A stretch of DNA of 32,112 bases from Gemmatimonas sp. (GCA_021154325.1 JAJKIR010000074.1:1-32112); one strand, 5' to 3'. Shown: positions 7,951-16,419, counted from the stretch's first letter. Program-made: numbers and translations. Notes: generated by a model not told the origin, from the letters alone.

Positions 7951-9024
7951 ATGAGAGTCTACACAACACTGCCGATCGCGGCCCTGCTGGCGCTCCTCGT
8001 CGCTCCCGGCGCCGCGCATGCCCAGCTCCGTCGCTTCCCCTCCACCTCGTCCGCCGATCAGGGCGTCGCACGCCGCCCGGCCACGGGGGACGCCGACGCG
8101 GACGCCGCCCGCATGCTCCTCGGCATGACCCTCGGGACATCGGGCACCGATCGCGACACCCTTGGGCTCCTCGTGACGCAGGTGCTGCGCGACGGACCCG
8201 CCGACCGCGCTGGGATCGACGAAGGCAATCGGCTCGCCGAGATCGACGGCGTGAGCCTCCGTCTCGACCCCGTCGACATCGGACGCCAGGGCGCCATCGA
8301 TGCCGTGATGCGGCGTCTCACACGAACGCTGCGCGGCCTCCAGGGCGGAGAGCAAGCATCGCTGCGCGTCTTTGCCGCGGGGAAGTTCAAGAACGCCAAC
8401 GTGCAGCTCGGGAATGCCGCCAGCCCGCCTAACGCGGGCGGCGTCGTCGTGACGCTTCCGTCAGCGCCGGTTCCGGCCACCTCGCCCGTGCCGGCCGCGA
8501 TCGCCATCGCGGGTGAGCCGGCCAGCCGCGCCGCGACGCTCACCAGCGCCATGCAGACCCTTGTCGACCTCCAGTCGCAGCTGCGTCGTCTCGCGGACGA
8601 TGAAGGCGCGACCCCGCTCGCCGACACGCTCCTCCAGGCGGCGCGAGATATTGGCGCCATCCAGCGCCGCCTCCGCGTTGCCCAGGCCGATCAGCAACGC
8701 CGCCGCTCCGATGATGGCCTCGATCGCTCCGCGCCGCGCCGGGGTGCCAGCACCAGCGCCGACGTGCCTGGCCTGTCACTCAGTCCCGTCAGCGACGACC
8801 TCTCCGATTACTTCGGCGATGGTAGCGAGCGCGGACTCCTGGTCCTGCAGGCGGATGCCGCATGGTCGCCGATCCGCAACGGCGACGTCATCCTCACCGT
8901 CGACGGAGCGCCGGTTTCACCCAGTCGCCTGCGCGATGCGCACGATTCCCATCAGCCCGTGCGGGTCGAGCTGCTCCGCCGCCGTCATCAGATGACCGTG
9001 ACGCTCGGCAACCGCGAGGACTAA
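7951..9024 (+). CDS. Periplasmic protein with two PDZ domains
   Basis: A 357-residue exported protein with a clear Sec signal (hydrophobic run PIAALLALLVAPGAAHA, cleavage near AHA-Q). The first PDZ-like domain spans about residues 45-135, with RDGPADRAGIDEGNRLAEIDG as its typical carboxylate-loop/hydrophobic core. A middle section of about 100 residues is helical (LVDLQSQLRRLAD, LLQAARDIGAIQRRL). A second PDZ occupies about residues 260-355, with IRNGDVILTVDGAPV. No protease domain is attached, so it is probably an adaptor that binds peptide C-termini or misfolded envelope proteins. Start: ATG 7951 with a CAGGA-like site just upstream. It is the second gene after the barrel/NlpC gene and ends before a strong terminator. 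Confidence 0.83.
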   Translation: MRVYTTLPIAALLALLVAPGAAHAQLRRFPSTSSADQGVARRPATGDADADAARMLLGMTLGTSGTDRDTLGLLVTQVLRDGPADRAGIDEGNRLAEIDGVSLRLDPVDIGRQGAIDAVMRRLTRTLRGLQGGEQASLRVFAAGKFKNANVQLGNAASPPNAGGVVVTLPSAPVPATSPVPAAIAIAGEPASRAATLTSAMQTLVDLQSQLRRLADDEGATPLADTLLQAARDIGAIQRRLRVAQADQQRRRSDDGLDRSAPRRGASTSADVPGLSLSPVSDDLSDYFGDGSERGLLVLQADAAWSPIRNGDVILTVDGAPVSPSRLRDAHDSHQPVRVELLRRRHQMTVTLGNRED

Positions 9025-9069
9025 AGCTGCACGTCGGCTGAGATCGCCGGTCAGGCACGAAAATCGAAC

Positions 9070-9125
9070 GGGAGTCGGCAACCAGGCACGGCAGGACGCC
9101 TGGTTTTCCGACTCCCGGCTTTTTG
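9070..9125 (+). terminator. Rho-independent terminator after the double-PDZ gene
   Basis: A long stem of GGGAGTCGG and AACCAGGC on the left pairs with GCCTGGTT and CCGACTCCC on the right. There is a loop of about ten bases and a small internal bulge, and the stem is followed by GGCTTTTTG. It lies 45 bases after the PDZ stop and about 45 bases before the next gene, so the outer-membrane protein gene at 9168 is probably transcribed separately. Confidence 0.88.
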
Positions 9126-9167
9126 TTCTATTGAGCAGACGCTCAACTCAACATCGGAGATCTCACC

Positions 9168-9752
9168 ATGCACGCAAGCACCATCCGCTCACGCGCCGTC
9201 CGCATCGTAGGGGCCGCCGCCGCGGCGCTGCTCGTCGCGGCGACCACGGCCGGCGCACAGGGCTCCTCGTCATCGTACTCGATCGGTGCAAACGCAGGGC
9301 TCGTGATTCCCGTCAGCGATCTCGCCAACGCCACGAGCTCCGGCTACACGATCGCCGCGACGCTCGGCATGCATCAGCCGCTCGCCCCAATCAGCTTCCG
9401 GGTCGAAGGGAGCTTCACCGAGCTGCCCTGGAAAGACAACATCGCGCAGGGTGCGAAGCACCGCATCTACGGATTCGCGCTCGACGGGATGTACAACCTC
9501 GGCACGGCCTCGACGAATGGAGGCCTCTATCTCACGGGAGGCGTCGGGTACTTCGGCACGAAGGACACGGACGTCCAGTTCTTCCTCGGCGCTGGCGAGA
9601 CTTCAACCGACTGGAATTTCGGCCTCAACGCCGGCCTCGGATACTATCTCCCTCTCAGCGGCTTCACCGTCTATTTCGAAGGCCGCTACCGCAACGTCTT
9701 TAGCAACACGAACCAGGTGATGTTTCCGATCACGGTCGGTGTCGCGTTCTGA
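9168..9752 (+). CDS. Small outer-membrane beta-barrel protein (OmpX/opacity-like)
   Basis: A 194-residue exported protein with a signal peptide (VRIVGAAAAALLVAATTAGAQG, cleavage near GAQ-G). The mature part is a series of amphipathic strands with aromatic girdles (SIGANAGLVIPVSDL, RIYGFALDGMYNLG, LYLTGGVGYFG, WNFGLNAGLGYYLPL, VYFEGRYRNVF). It ends in ITVGVAF, a C-terminal Phe motif recognised by the BAM complex. About eight strands are expected. Such proteins serve as structural or adhesion barrels; no specific role can be named. It begins shortly after a terminator and its stop is followed almost at once by a MITE-like repeat. Confidence 0.88.
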   Translation: MHASTIRSRAVRIVGAAAAALLVAATTAGAQGSSSSYSIGANAGLVIPVSDLANATSSGYTIAATLGMHQPLAPISFRVEGSFTELPWKDNIAQGAKHRIYGFALDGMYNLGTASTNGGLYLTGGVGYFGTKDTDVQFFLGAGETSTDWNFGLNAGLGYYLPLSGFTVYFEGRYRNVFSNTNQVMFPITVGVAF

Positions 9753-9753
9753 G

Positions 9754-9969
9754 AGTTATCAGCTATCGGTCAATAGTTATCAGCTAGCAAGGAACGAAGC
9801 GTTGATGTGTTGTCATCCTAAGCGCAGCGAAGGATCCGCTGTGCGCTGGCGCTCACAGCGGATCCAGTCGATCTGAAGTCGTGCGCGCTGTTCGCGCGCA
9901 CTCCCGCTCCTCTCACGCAACGCTTCGTTCCGAACTCCCTGATAACTATTTACTGATAACTGATAGCTG
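9754..9969. repeat. MITE-like composite repeat with terminal inverted repeats around a REP-like hairpin
   Basis: About 216 bases lie between two convergent stop codons. The left end (9754-9805) contains GTTATCAGCTATCGG, CAATAGTTATCAG and GGAACGAAGCGTT; the right end (about 9919-9969) contains the reverse complement in the same order: AACGCTTCGTTCC, CTGATAACTATT and ACTGATAACTGATAGCTG. Between them is a REP-like segment beginning TGTCATCCTAAGCGCAGCG, with a perfect 12-bp hairpin GGATCCGCTGTG/CACAGCGGATCC (9832-9843 and 9854-9865). The right end occurs alone at 21830-21882. No coding capacity is seen. It could act as a two-way terminator. Confidence 0.7.
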
Positions 9970-9972
9970 CCC

Positions 9973-12900
9973 TTAAGGCGTTCCCGTTACCGCCTCTGGC
10001 GCCCCATCCTGCCAGACGAAATGCTGCATCGCACGCTTGCTCGGGTACACCTCGTCCAGCGTGTTGCCGTCATACAGGCGCCCGTTCTTCATCACGTAAC
10101 GAATCGTGTTCGTGTTCCTGATGTTCTCGAGCGGATTCTTGTCGAGCACCACCAGATCGGCGAGCTTCCCGCCCTCGATCGAGCCGAGATCACCGCTCAT
10201 GCCGATTCCCTCGGCGCCGAGAATCGTGGCGGTGCGCAGCACGTCGTGGTTCGACATGCCGCCCGACGCCATCATCCACATCTCCCACTGATAGCCTAGG
10301 CCCTGGAGCTGGCCATGGCTGCCGATCCCGATCCGGCCGCCTGCCTCCACGACCTTCTTCGCGAACTGCGCGTGGAGTGGGAACGCGTACTCCTCGTCCA
10401 TGAACCACCCGCCGGGCCCGGGGCTGCCGCCCGATCCCGTGCCACGCCGCCGCGTCTTCGCATCCAGCTCTGCCTCGGGCGTGAAACGGCGGAGCTTCGC
10501 GTCGCCGTGCACATTCTCATGCGTATACCAGTAATTCTCGCCGAACGGCCCGCCGTACGAGACAATGAGCGTCGGTGAGTTCGTCACGCCCGTCTGCTTG
10601 AACAGCTCGACCACATCCTCGTACAGCGGCGCGATCGGCAGCGCGTGCTCGATGCCGGCGTAGCCATCGATGGCGTGCGTCATGTTGAGCTTGAAGTCCA
10701 GGCCGCCCTCAGTCGTCGGCATCAGGCCCAGCTCCTTCGCCGCCATGATTACCCACTGCCGCTGCTGGCGGTTGCCCGTCATGTACATCTTGAGCGTTTT
10801 CGTATCGTAGTACGTCGCGTACCGCTTGAGGACGTTCCGCGTCTGGTCGAGATCCTTGAGGTTCTCGCCCGAGAAGACCCCGGGACCCGTCGAGTAGATG
10901 CGGGGGCCGACCATGTGGCCCGCCTCGACCTCGTCCTCGTAAGTGAGAACGTCGGTGGTCGCCGTCTGCGGATCGCGCGTCGTGGTGACACCGTACGCGA
11001 GCTGCGCCAGGTACTGCCACACCTGCGCCGTGTGCACGTCCGGAATCAGCCACTGCGGGTGATAATGCGTGTCAACGAAGCCAGGCAGGATCGTCTTGCC
11101 CGCGACGTCGATGACCTGCGCGCCGTTAGGCACGGTCACCGAGCCGCGCTTCCCGACGGCGGTGATGCGATTGTTGTGGATGACGATGTCCGCGTCCTCC
11201 AGGACCTCCTTTCCTTTCATCGTCACGACGCGAGCGCCGCGAAGTACCGCGTCGCCCTGAGGCAGGTCACGAGACACCGGAATCGTTATGCGACGCTCAA
11301 CGGGCTTGTATCCCGTGGGGGCCGGCGCCTTCTTCGTCGAATCCGGCTTCGTGCTGTCCGACTTCGCGGCCGGTGTCGCTGGCGTGCTGTCGCCGCGCGC
11401 CTTCTTTGCCGCCGCGATGCTGTCGTCCACCTGCTTTGCGCGATCGAGATCGAACGAGACGAACGCATTGCCGATCGCCCAGTGCACCATCTTCCCGTCG
11501 GCGCTCCAGGTCGAGAACTCGCCGCCGATATCCGTGAGACGACGCGCGGGGAATGCCGCGCTGGCCGGGTTCGCCACCGACACTGTCGGCGTTGGTCCGC
11601 CGAGGTACGGCACGGTTACGACGTACACATCGTTGCCGACCTCCGCCAGGGCGCGATCACCACGTGGCGCCATCATCACCATCTGGGCGGGCGGCGGCGT
11701 CGGATTCTGCTCGAGCTCGTAGTGCGTCGGCATCGGCATGTCCGCGCTCGTCGTATGATCGTCGTCGAGCGTGCCGAGCGGCGGAAGCGGACCGGTGACC
11801 TTGAGGATCGGCTTCACGTCGGTGCCGTCCCACCGCATCGACACGAGTCCCTCGTTGAAGCTGTACGCGAAGATGCGCGTCGTGTCCTGCGTGAAGTGAG
11901 GCCGGACCCGATTTCCGCTCGGCCCAATCACGACCATGTCACCACCGCTCGCCGGCACCCAGACGAACTGCGTGCCGAGGCCGCCGCCGAAGAAGCCCAG
12001 CGCCTCCTGCATGTCGCGCGCGGCCGCCTTCACGGCAACGATGCGTCTGCCGTCCGGCGCCCACGCGAGCTGCGTGTAGAGCGCGGATGTCTTTGTGAGC
12101 TGCTGCGGCGTCGCGCTCTTGCCGTCCACGGCGGCCTTGAAGATCTGACCACCCGCCTTGTCATTCCACGTCGCGAACGCGATCGACTTCCCGTCCGGCG
12201 ACCACGTCGGGTAGTACTCGCCAACGTCCTGATTCGTTAGGCGACGCGGCGTGCCGTTCGGAAGATCGAGCAGGTAGACGCGGTTCAGCGATACGAAGGC
12301 GAGCCGCTTGCCGTCGGGCGACGGAGCAACGTCGCGGATCTGGTGCGCTGTGAAGCTCGCCGCATCGTCGACCTTGTACGCGAATCGCACCTCGGGGCCG
12401 ACGTCGAGCGAGACGTTGGCGGTGAATGGGATCTTCACCGGCTTCGCCTTGTCCACCGGCACGCGCCAGATCTCTCCGCCATAGGACATGACGATGGCCT
12501 TGTCGTCGGGCGTGAAGGCGTAGCCCGGCAGTACGTCCAGCGGCGAGCGCGACTCCTGATCGTCCCGCTGAATCGGGTACACGAGCCAGTCCTCGACGCC
12601 GCTCTGGACGTTGCGGATGCGGAGCCCGGTGTTCGTCTCGAACCGCGAGCCGTAGACGAGCCACTTGCCGTCGTGCGAGAGCTGCGGCCGGAAGGCCGAG
12701 CCATAGCGCGAGGACATCGTCGTGTTCGTTCCCGTCTCACGGTCGTACACCGCGAGCTGATACTGAGGGAAGACGGCGTTGTACTGCCAATCTCCCTGGC
12801 GGCGCGAGTACCAGACGTAGCGGCCGTCGTGACTGACGGTTGGTCCCGTCACCTTGAGCGCCGCCGGCTCGCGGACCAGCGCCGCGCCCGATCCACCATC

Positions 12901-13410
12901 GACGTGATAGATCCAGAGCTTCGCCGCGCCACCGAGCCCGCCGGACTTCGCCGCGACGATGTACTTCCCGTCGGGCGTGAACTCGGGCGACGCGTACAGG
13001 TTGTCGTTGCCCTTCGTGATCTGGACCGTGTCCTTCTTGTCGAGGGACAGCGTCCAGAGATTGTCGCCGCCGCTCAGGTCCGACACGAAGACGATCTTCT
13101 TCCCGTCGGGGCTGAATCGCGGCTGGTTGTCCATCGCCATGCCAGTCGTTAGGCGCGTGGCCGTGCCGCCCGCGATTGGCAGCGTGTAGAGATCGCCGAG
13201 GAGATCGAAGACGATTGTCTGACCGTCGGGGCTCACGTCCAGCGACATCCACGATGCTTTGCTCGTGGTGAAGTTCACGTGGCGGCCGATGCTCAACGGG
13301 AGATCGGGCTTCTTGCTCTTGCCGCCGTCCGGCTGCTGCGCGCTCGCGCCAATGGAGGAGACAGCAAGCGCGACCGCCGCGCCGGCGGCGAAACGAAGTG
13401 GGTACCGCAT
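9973..13410 (-). CDS. Exported TolB-like beta-propeller/amidohydrolase fusion protein
   Basis: A 1145-residue protein with a Sec signal (AAGAAVALAVSSIGASA, cleavage near ASA-Q). Residues about 40-680 carry repeated WD40-like/TolB beta-propeller blades, each with a variant of SPDGKKIVFVSD, WSPDGKSIAFATW or FTPDGKYIVAAK. Residues about 715-1130 form an amidohydrolase (imidazolonepropionase-like/prolidase-like) domain: GARVVTMKGKEVLEDADIVI, then DTHYHPQW with the HxH metal pair near residue 782, and the C-terminal signature MSGDLGSIEGGKLADLVVLD. A low-complexity Lys/Asp/Ser/Thr linker (TPAAKSDSTKPDSTKKA) joins the halves. Family members hydrolyse dipeptides or cyclic amides; the substrate is unknown, and action in the periplasm is expected. 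It is monocistronic, and its stop lies four bases from the MITE-like repeat. Confidence 0.9.
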   Translation of the reverse strand: MRYPLRFAAGAAVALAVSSIGASAQQPDGGKSKKPDLPLSIGRHVNFTTSKASWMSLDVSPDGQTIVFDLLGDLYTLPIAGGTATRLTTGMAMDNQPRFSPDGKKIVFVSDLSGGDNLWTLSLDKKDTVQITKGNDNLYASPEFTPDGKYIVAAKSGGLGGAAKLWIYHVDGGSGAALVREPAALKVTGPTVSHDGRYVWYSRRQGDWQYNAVFPQYQLAVYDRETGTNTTMSSRYGSAFRPQLSHDGKWLVYGSRFETNTGLRIRNVQSGVEDWLVYPIQRDDQESRSPLDVLPGYAFTPDDKAIVMSYGGEIWRVPVDKAKPVKIPFTANVSLDVGPEVRFAYKVDDAASFTAHQIRDVAPSPDGKRLAFVSLNRVYLLDLPNGTPRRLTNQDVGEYYPTWSPDGKSIAFATWNDKAGGQIFKAAVDGKSATPQQLTKTSALYTQLAWAPDGRRIVAVKAAARDMQEALGFFGGGLGTQFVWVPASGGDMVVIGPSGNRVRPHFTQDTTRIFAYSFNEGLVSMRWDGTDVKPILKVTGPLPPLGTLDDDHTTSADMPMPTHYELEQNPTPPPAQMVMMAPRGDRALAEVGNDVYVVTVPYLGGPTPTVSVANPASAAFPARRLTDIGGEFSTWSADGKMVHWAIGNAFVSFDLDRAKQVDDSIAAAKKARGDSTPATPAAKSDSTKPDSTKKAPAPTGYKPVERRITIPVSRDLPQGDAVLRGARVVTMKGKEVLEDADIVIHNNRITAVGKRGSVTVPNGAQVIDVAGKTILPGFVDTHYHPQWLIPDVHTAQVWQYLAQLAYGVTTTRDPQTATTDVLTYEDEVEAGHMVGPRIYSTGPGVFSGENLKDLDQTRNVLKRYATYYDTKTLKMYMTGNRQQRQWVIMAAKELGLMPTTEGGLDFKLNMTHAIDGYAGIEHALPIAPLYEDVVELFKQTGVTNSPTLIVSYGGPFGENYWYTHENVHGDAKLRRFTPEAELDAKTRRRGTGSGGSPGPGGWFMDEEYAFPLHAQFAKKVVEAGGRIGIGSHGQLQGLGYQWEMWMMASGGMSNHDVLRTATILGAEGIGMSGDLGSIEGGKLADLVVLDKNPLENIRNTNTIRYVMKNGRLYDGNTLDEVYPSKRAMQHFVWQDGAPEAVTGTP

Positions 13411-13789
13411 CTGTTGGGAGGGAACCGGTGAGGGAGGGGGGCCCTTCAGGGAGAGCGCCCAATATGCCGGCCCCGCTCACGTCCGCGCCAGTCGCGAAGC
13501 GAGTCTCGCCAGGCTAGGGAATTGTAAGAAGAGTCATGGACTGCCGCTCTCGCCTCTCTCGTGAAAAAGGTTGTTGCCGCTCTTTTGTCAGTGTTTTCAA
13601 TGCCTTGTCAGTGTCGTCAGGGGCCATCGAAGACACGCGCGCCACCAGGAACTCTATCCAGGCGAGAGGAGCAGGAGCGCGCGAGCAACGCGCGCGACTC
13701 CAAATAGGCTTATCGGCCGTGAGCGTCAGCGAACGGCAGATCGAATATCACGTCTACGCAGCGGACGGAGGGGTAGTTGCTTGCAGCAA
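13411..13789. other. 379-base intergenic region
   Basis: It separates the start of the amidohydrolase gene (minus strand) from the end of the PBP2 gene (minus strand), so it should hold the amidohydrolase promoter. I see no convincing -35/-10 pair. It contains a GC-rich hairpin at about 13671-13699 (GGAGCGCGCG-AGCAA-CGCGCG-CGACTCC), without a T-run on either strand, and the left arm of the long palindrome (13741-13780). Reading frames open here on both strands show no protein-like composition beyond the palindrome itself. Confidence 0.5.
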
Positions 13790-13825
13790 CTACCCCTCCG
13801 TCTGCAGCGTAGACGTGATATTCGA
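13741..13825. repeat. Long near-perfect palindrome (40-bp arms, 5-base loop) at the 3' end of the PBP2 gene
   Basis: The left arm 13741-13780 begins TCGAATATCACGTCTACGC and ends GGAGGGGTAGTTGC; the right arm 13786-13825 is its reverse complement at 38 of 40 positions. The loop is TTGCA. The two mismatches lie together near 13760-13763. The last eleven codons and the stop (TAG, 13790-13792) of the PBP2 gene lie in the right arm. The transcript would fold into a very stable hairpin. There is no T-tract, so it is not a standard terminator. Confidence 0.85.
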
Positions 13826-15568
13826 GTGCAGATAGTGCGCGATGATCGCCGAAGCGATGTTCGCGGCGCGCGTTCCGTGGCCACCGAACTCCAGCATCAC
13901 GGCAACGACGATCTGCGGTTGATCCGCGGGAGCGAAGCCCACGAACCACGCGTGATTCAGCTCGACGCCATTCTTGCGCGTCCCGCTCTGCGCCGTCCCC
14001 GTCTTTCCCGCCAGCACTCCCTTGAGCGCCGCGCCCGCGACAGCCGCTGTGCCGCCCGCCTGCGCGACGTTCGCGAGCGCCGTCCGCAGCTGTGCCATCT
14101 GATCGAGCGTCAGGTTGAGCAGTCGTGAACGCTCAGGCTTGATCTTCGCCACGTGGGGCTTCGCCGCATAGCCGTCGGTCGCCAGCGCGCTGTAGAAGTG
14201 CGCCATGTTCACCACCGTCTGGGAGTTCTCTCCCTGTCCGATGGCGAGATTGAGCGACACTGCCTGCGTCCATCCACCCGGATACTTCTCGTCGTAATAC
14301 TGCTGTGTCGGCGGAAAGCTCGGTCGTCGCTCCTCCGGCAGATCGATCCCCGACTTCTGTGCGAAGCCGAGATTCACTCCGCCCGCGACCAGCCGCGAGA
14401 CCTGCAGTCGCAGGCCGAGCTGATAGAAGTAGACGTCGCATGACTTCGCGATCGCGCCCGCGAGATTGAGGCTGCCGTGCCCGTTCTTGTCCCAGCAGCG
14501 CCAGTACCGATTCCCGAAGTAGTAGCCGCCGGTGCAGGGCTGCTGCATGTGCTCGTTGAACGTGACGGCGTTGTTCTGGAGCGCAATCACCGACGTCGCC
14601 AGCTTCCACGTCGAACCCGGTGGATAGGTCCCCTGCAGCGCCTTGTTGTAGAGCGGCTTGCGTGGATCGGTGCGCAGCGAATCGTAGTACTCCGAGGAGA
14701 CGCCCCCGATGAAGTGGTTCGGGTCGAAGCTGGGCGCGCTGTACAACGCCAGCACCTCACCCGTCTGCGGAACGAGCGCCACCACACCACCCTGCAGCGA
14801 ATCCCCGAAGGTCTTCGCGACGAAACGCTGCAGGTCCAGGTCGATGTTCGTGTAGAGCGGCGGCGCACCGACCGGATCGAGCTGCCGGTCGGTCACCTCG
14901 CGCAGCACCGAGTTTCGCGCGTCCACCTCGACGAAGCGACTCCCTTCGCGCCCGCGCAGCTCGCCCTCGTACTGCTTCTCGAGCCCCTGCTTGCCGATCT
15001 GCTGACCCGCCTTGTACCCCTGGGTTGACGGCGACGCCAGCTCGGTCTCGTTGATTTCGCCCGTGTACCCGACAAACGCGGCAACCGCGCTCGAGTCCGG
15101 GTAATACCGCTTCGGCGCAGACTGAATGATCAGGCTGGGAAAATCGATCCGATGCTCCTCGAGCACGGACACGACGTCGAACGACGCATCGGGGATGATC
15201 ACCGCCGGCCGCGCGCGGTCGCGTCGGTAGCGCCGCACCGCGGCTTCGATCTGGCCAGGGGTCAGCTCGATCGTGCTCTTCAGCCGCTGCAGCGTCGCGC
15301 GCAGGGAATCCTCCGACTTCGGCAGCAGCGACACCGAATACCCCACCGCGTTCTCGGCGATGATCTTGCCCGCTCGGTCGTAGATGATCCCGCGGGCAGC
15401 CGGGAGCGGCACTTCACGGAGGCGATTCTCTTCCGACTGCAACACCCACTGCTGATTGCGGAGAATCTGCGTCCGGAAGAACGCGCTGAGGAGGAAGCCG
15501 ATGACGATCAGGAGCAGCACGCTCGCCTGTCGCCCGCGGCGCGCGACGTCATTCGGGTGAAAGCTCAT
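13790..15568 (-). CDS. mrdA: Penicillin-binding protein 2 (peptidoglycan D,D-transpeptidase)
   Basis: A 592-residue class B PBP that cross-links peptidoglycan stems during cell elongation. The order is typical: a short cytoplasmic N-terminus (MSFHPNDVARRGR), one transmembrane helix (SVLLLIVIGFLLSAFF), a pedestal domain with PLPAARGIIYDRAGKIIAEN, and then the transpeptidase. Catalytic motifs are all present: S319-T-W-K322, S376-C-D, and K522-T-G in LAGKTGTAQSG. ATG 15568 matches the usual PBP2 start; the frame also opens at 15598 with ten extra residues. No rodA, mreC or mreD lies beside it, unlike the usual operon. The last eleven codons sit in a large palindrome, but the protein is of normal length. 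PBP2 versus another class B PBP is judged from the pedestal motif and the single-TM layout. Confidence 0.93.
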   Translation of the reverse strand: MSFHPNDVARRGRQASVLLLIVIGFLLSAFFRTQILRNQQWVLQSEENRLREVPLPAARGIIYDRAGKIIAENAVGYSVSLLPKSEDSLRATLQRLKSTIELTPGQIEAAVRRYRRDRARPAVIIPDASFDVVSVLEEHRIDFPSLIIQSAPKRYYPDSSAVAAFVGYTGEINETELASPSTQGYKAGQQIGKQGLEKQYEGELRGREGSRFVEVDARNSVLREVTDRQLDPVGAPPLYTNIDLDLQRFVAKTFGDSLQGGVVALVPQTGEVLALYSAPSFDPNHFIGGVSSEYYDSLRTDPRKPLYNKALQGTYPPGSTWKLATSVIALQNNAVTFNEHMQQPCTGGYYFGNRYWRCWDKNGHGSLNLAGAIAKSCDVYFYQLGLRLQVSRLVAGGVNLGFAQKSGIDLPEERRPSFPPTQQYYDEKYPGGWTQAVSLNLAIGQGENSQTVVNMAHFYSALATDGYAAKPHVAKIKPERSRLLNLTLDQMAQLRTALANVAQAGGTAAVAGAALKGVLAGKTGTAQSGTRKNGVELNHAWFVGFAPADQPQIVVAVMLEFGGHGTRAANIASAIIAHYLHSNITSTLQTEG

Positions 15569-15716
15569 GCTGAAATCATAATCGACGGTGCGCCCCATCG
15601 CGGCGCGGGCGGGCCTGCGTGCGCTTCGCCGGGACCCGGAACTCGGGTGGCGCAGCCCGCCGGATCCTCGAGCCGGCGATCAGAGGGACGAGCGAGCGCC
15701 CCGAACGATACGATCG

Positions 15717-16085
15717 TTAGGCGGAGGGGCCCGCGCTGTTGTCGAGCTCGACGCCCCGCTGCCCGCCGAGCCGGCGCTGCATCGTCAACGTCGTCCCCAG
15801 CTCCGACAGAAGATTGAGAGTGCCCACTCTTCGCTCCGGTGGCAGACTCGACCCAGGCTCCAGCTCACCGGAGATCAGCCACCATGTGTCGACGTCGTAG
15901 CCCCTCACGATCGCGGATAGCGCCGCGAGGCTCGGGTGACTCGAATCACCAAGCACGATCGCGCGCAGATCGCACTCGCGCGTCCCGATACGACGCGCAG
16001 CCTCCGCGACATCGCCACGGTCGTGGTGATCGATCAGCTCGCGAACGCGAGCAGCCAACTCTTCAGGGACGATTGCTTCGGTCAT
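15717..16085 (-). CDS. Small XRE/Cro-type helix-turn-helix protein
   Basis: A 122-residue cytosolic protein. Residues about 20-70 look like a lambda-repressor-type helix-turn-helix: DVAEAARRIGTRECDLRAIV, SHPSLAALSAIVRGYDVDTWWLISGE. The last part, GYDVDTWWLISGE, is the ending seen in many XRE domains (usually VDPTWLLTGE). The C-terminal 45 residues are of unknown type. ATG 16085 is preferred over a TTG two codons upstream. Its stop TAA falls inside a CGTTAGG motif. It is probably a transcription factor; targets could include the neighbouring PBP2 or the small gene upstream, both on the same strand. Confidence 0.7.
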   Translation of the reverse strand: MTEAIVPEELAARVRELIDHHDRGDVAEAARRIGTRECDLRAIVLGDSSHPSLAALSAIVRGYDVDTWWLISGELEPGSSLPPERRVGTLNLLSELGTTLTMQRRLGGQRGVELDNSAGPSA

Positions 16086-16128
16086 GCCCAATCAGGAATG
16101 AAACTCGGAATGTAACGACTGGCGCCGC

Positions 16129-16419
16129 TCACCCATGGCCAGAGGCATCGGCCCCAGACTCGGGCCGCGCCACCCGACGAATCGGACCAGTATGACGTGG
16201 GACTTCCTTCGCCGCCTGCAGGAGCTCCACGAGACGACCCGCCTGTAGATCTTCCCACCCCGCCGGAATGGGCGCAAGCCGCCGAAGAGCCCCCGCGTCC
16301 GATTCGAAGGTCAACCACCCCTTCTCGAATCCCGGATTGATCACGGCCCCGCTCACCGGCACCGTGTTCCACACGCGCCACGTCATGCCAGACGCGTCTG
16401 TGAAGTCCTTGCTCGGCAT
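16129..16419 (-). CDS. Small protein of unknown function, paralog of the product at 30134-30442
   Basis: A 96-residue soluble protein starting MPSKDFTDASGMTWRVW. I do not recognise its family. It shares a pattern with the 102-residue protein at 30134-30442: D-x-x-G-x-x-W-x-V-W-(N/D)-T at the N-terminus, then (N/E)P-(G/E)-F-x-KGWL-x-F-x-S, R-R-(L/V)-x-PIP-x-(G/A)-W-x-x-L, and a final L-x-x-LL helix. The conserved Trp and Gly residues suggest a small all-beta core. A GTG start at 16449 would add ten residues. It sits divergent from the exopolysaccharide operon and upstream of the HTH gene on the same strand, 43 bases away, so it may be co-transcribed with it. Confidence 0.65.
   Translation of the reverse strand: MPSKDFTDASGMTWRVWNTVPVSGAVINPGFEKGWLTFESDAGALRRLAPIPAGWEDLQAGRLVELLQAAKEVPRHTGPIRRVARPESGADASGHG

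Noticed and set aside
10645..12240. A 531-codon open frame on the plus strand inside the amidohydrolase gene
   Set aside because: It is antisense to the propeller/amidohydrolase coding region, rich in Arg, Val and His, and shows no recognisable motif or ribosome site.
13671..13699. GC-rich hairpin as a rho-independent terminator for PBP2
   Set aside because: No T-run follows it on the minus strand, and the large palindrome lies between it and the gene.
13536..13949. Short open frames on both strands over the long palindrome
   Set aside because: They give nearly the same peptide on both strands only because the DNA is palindromic; no start site or family match is visible.
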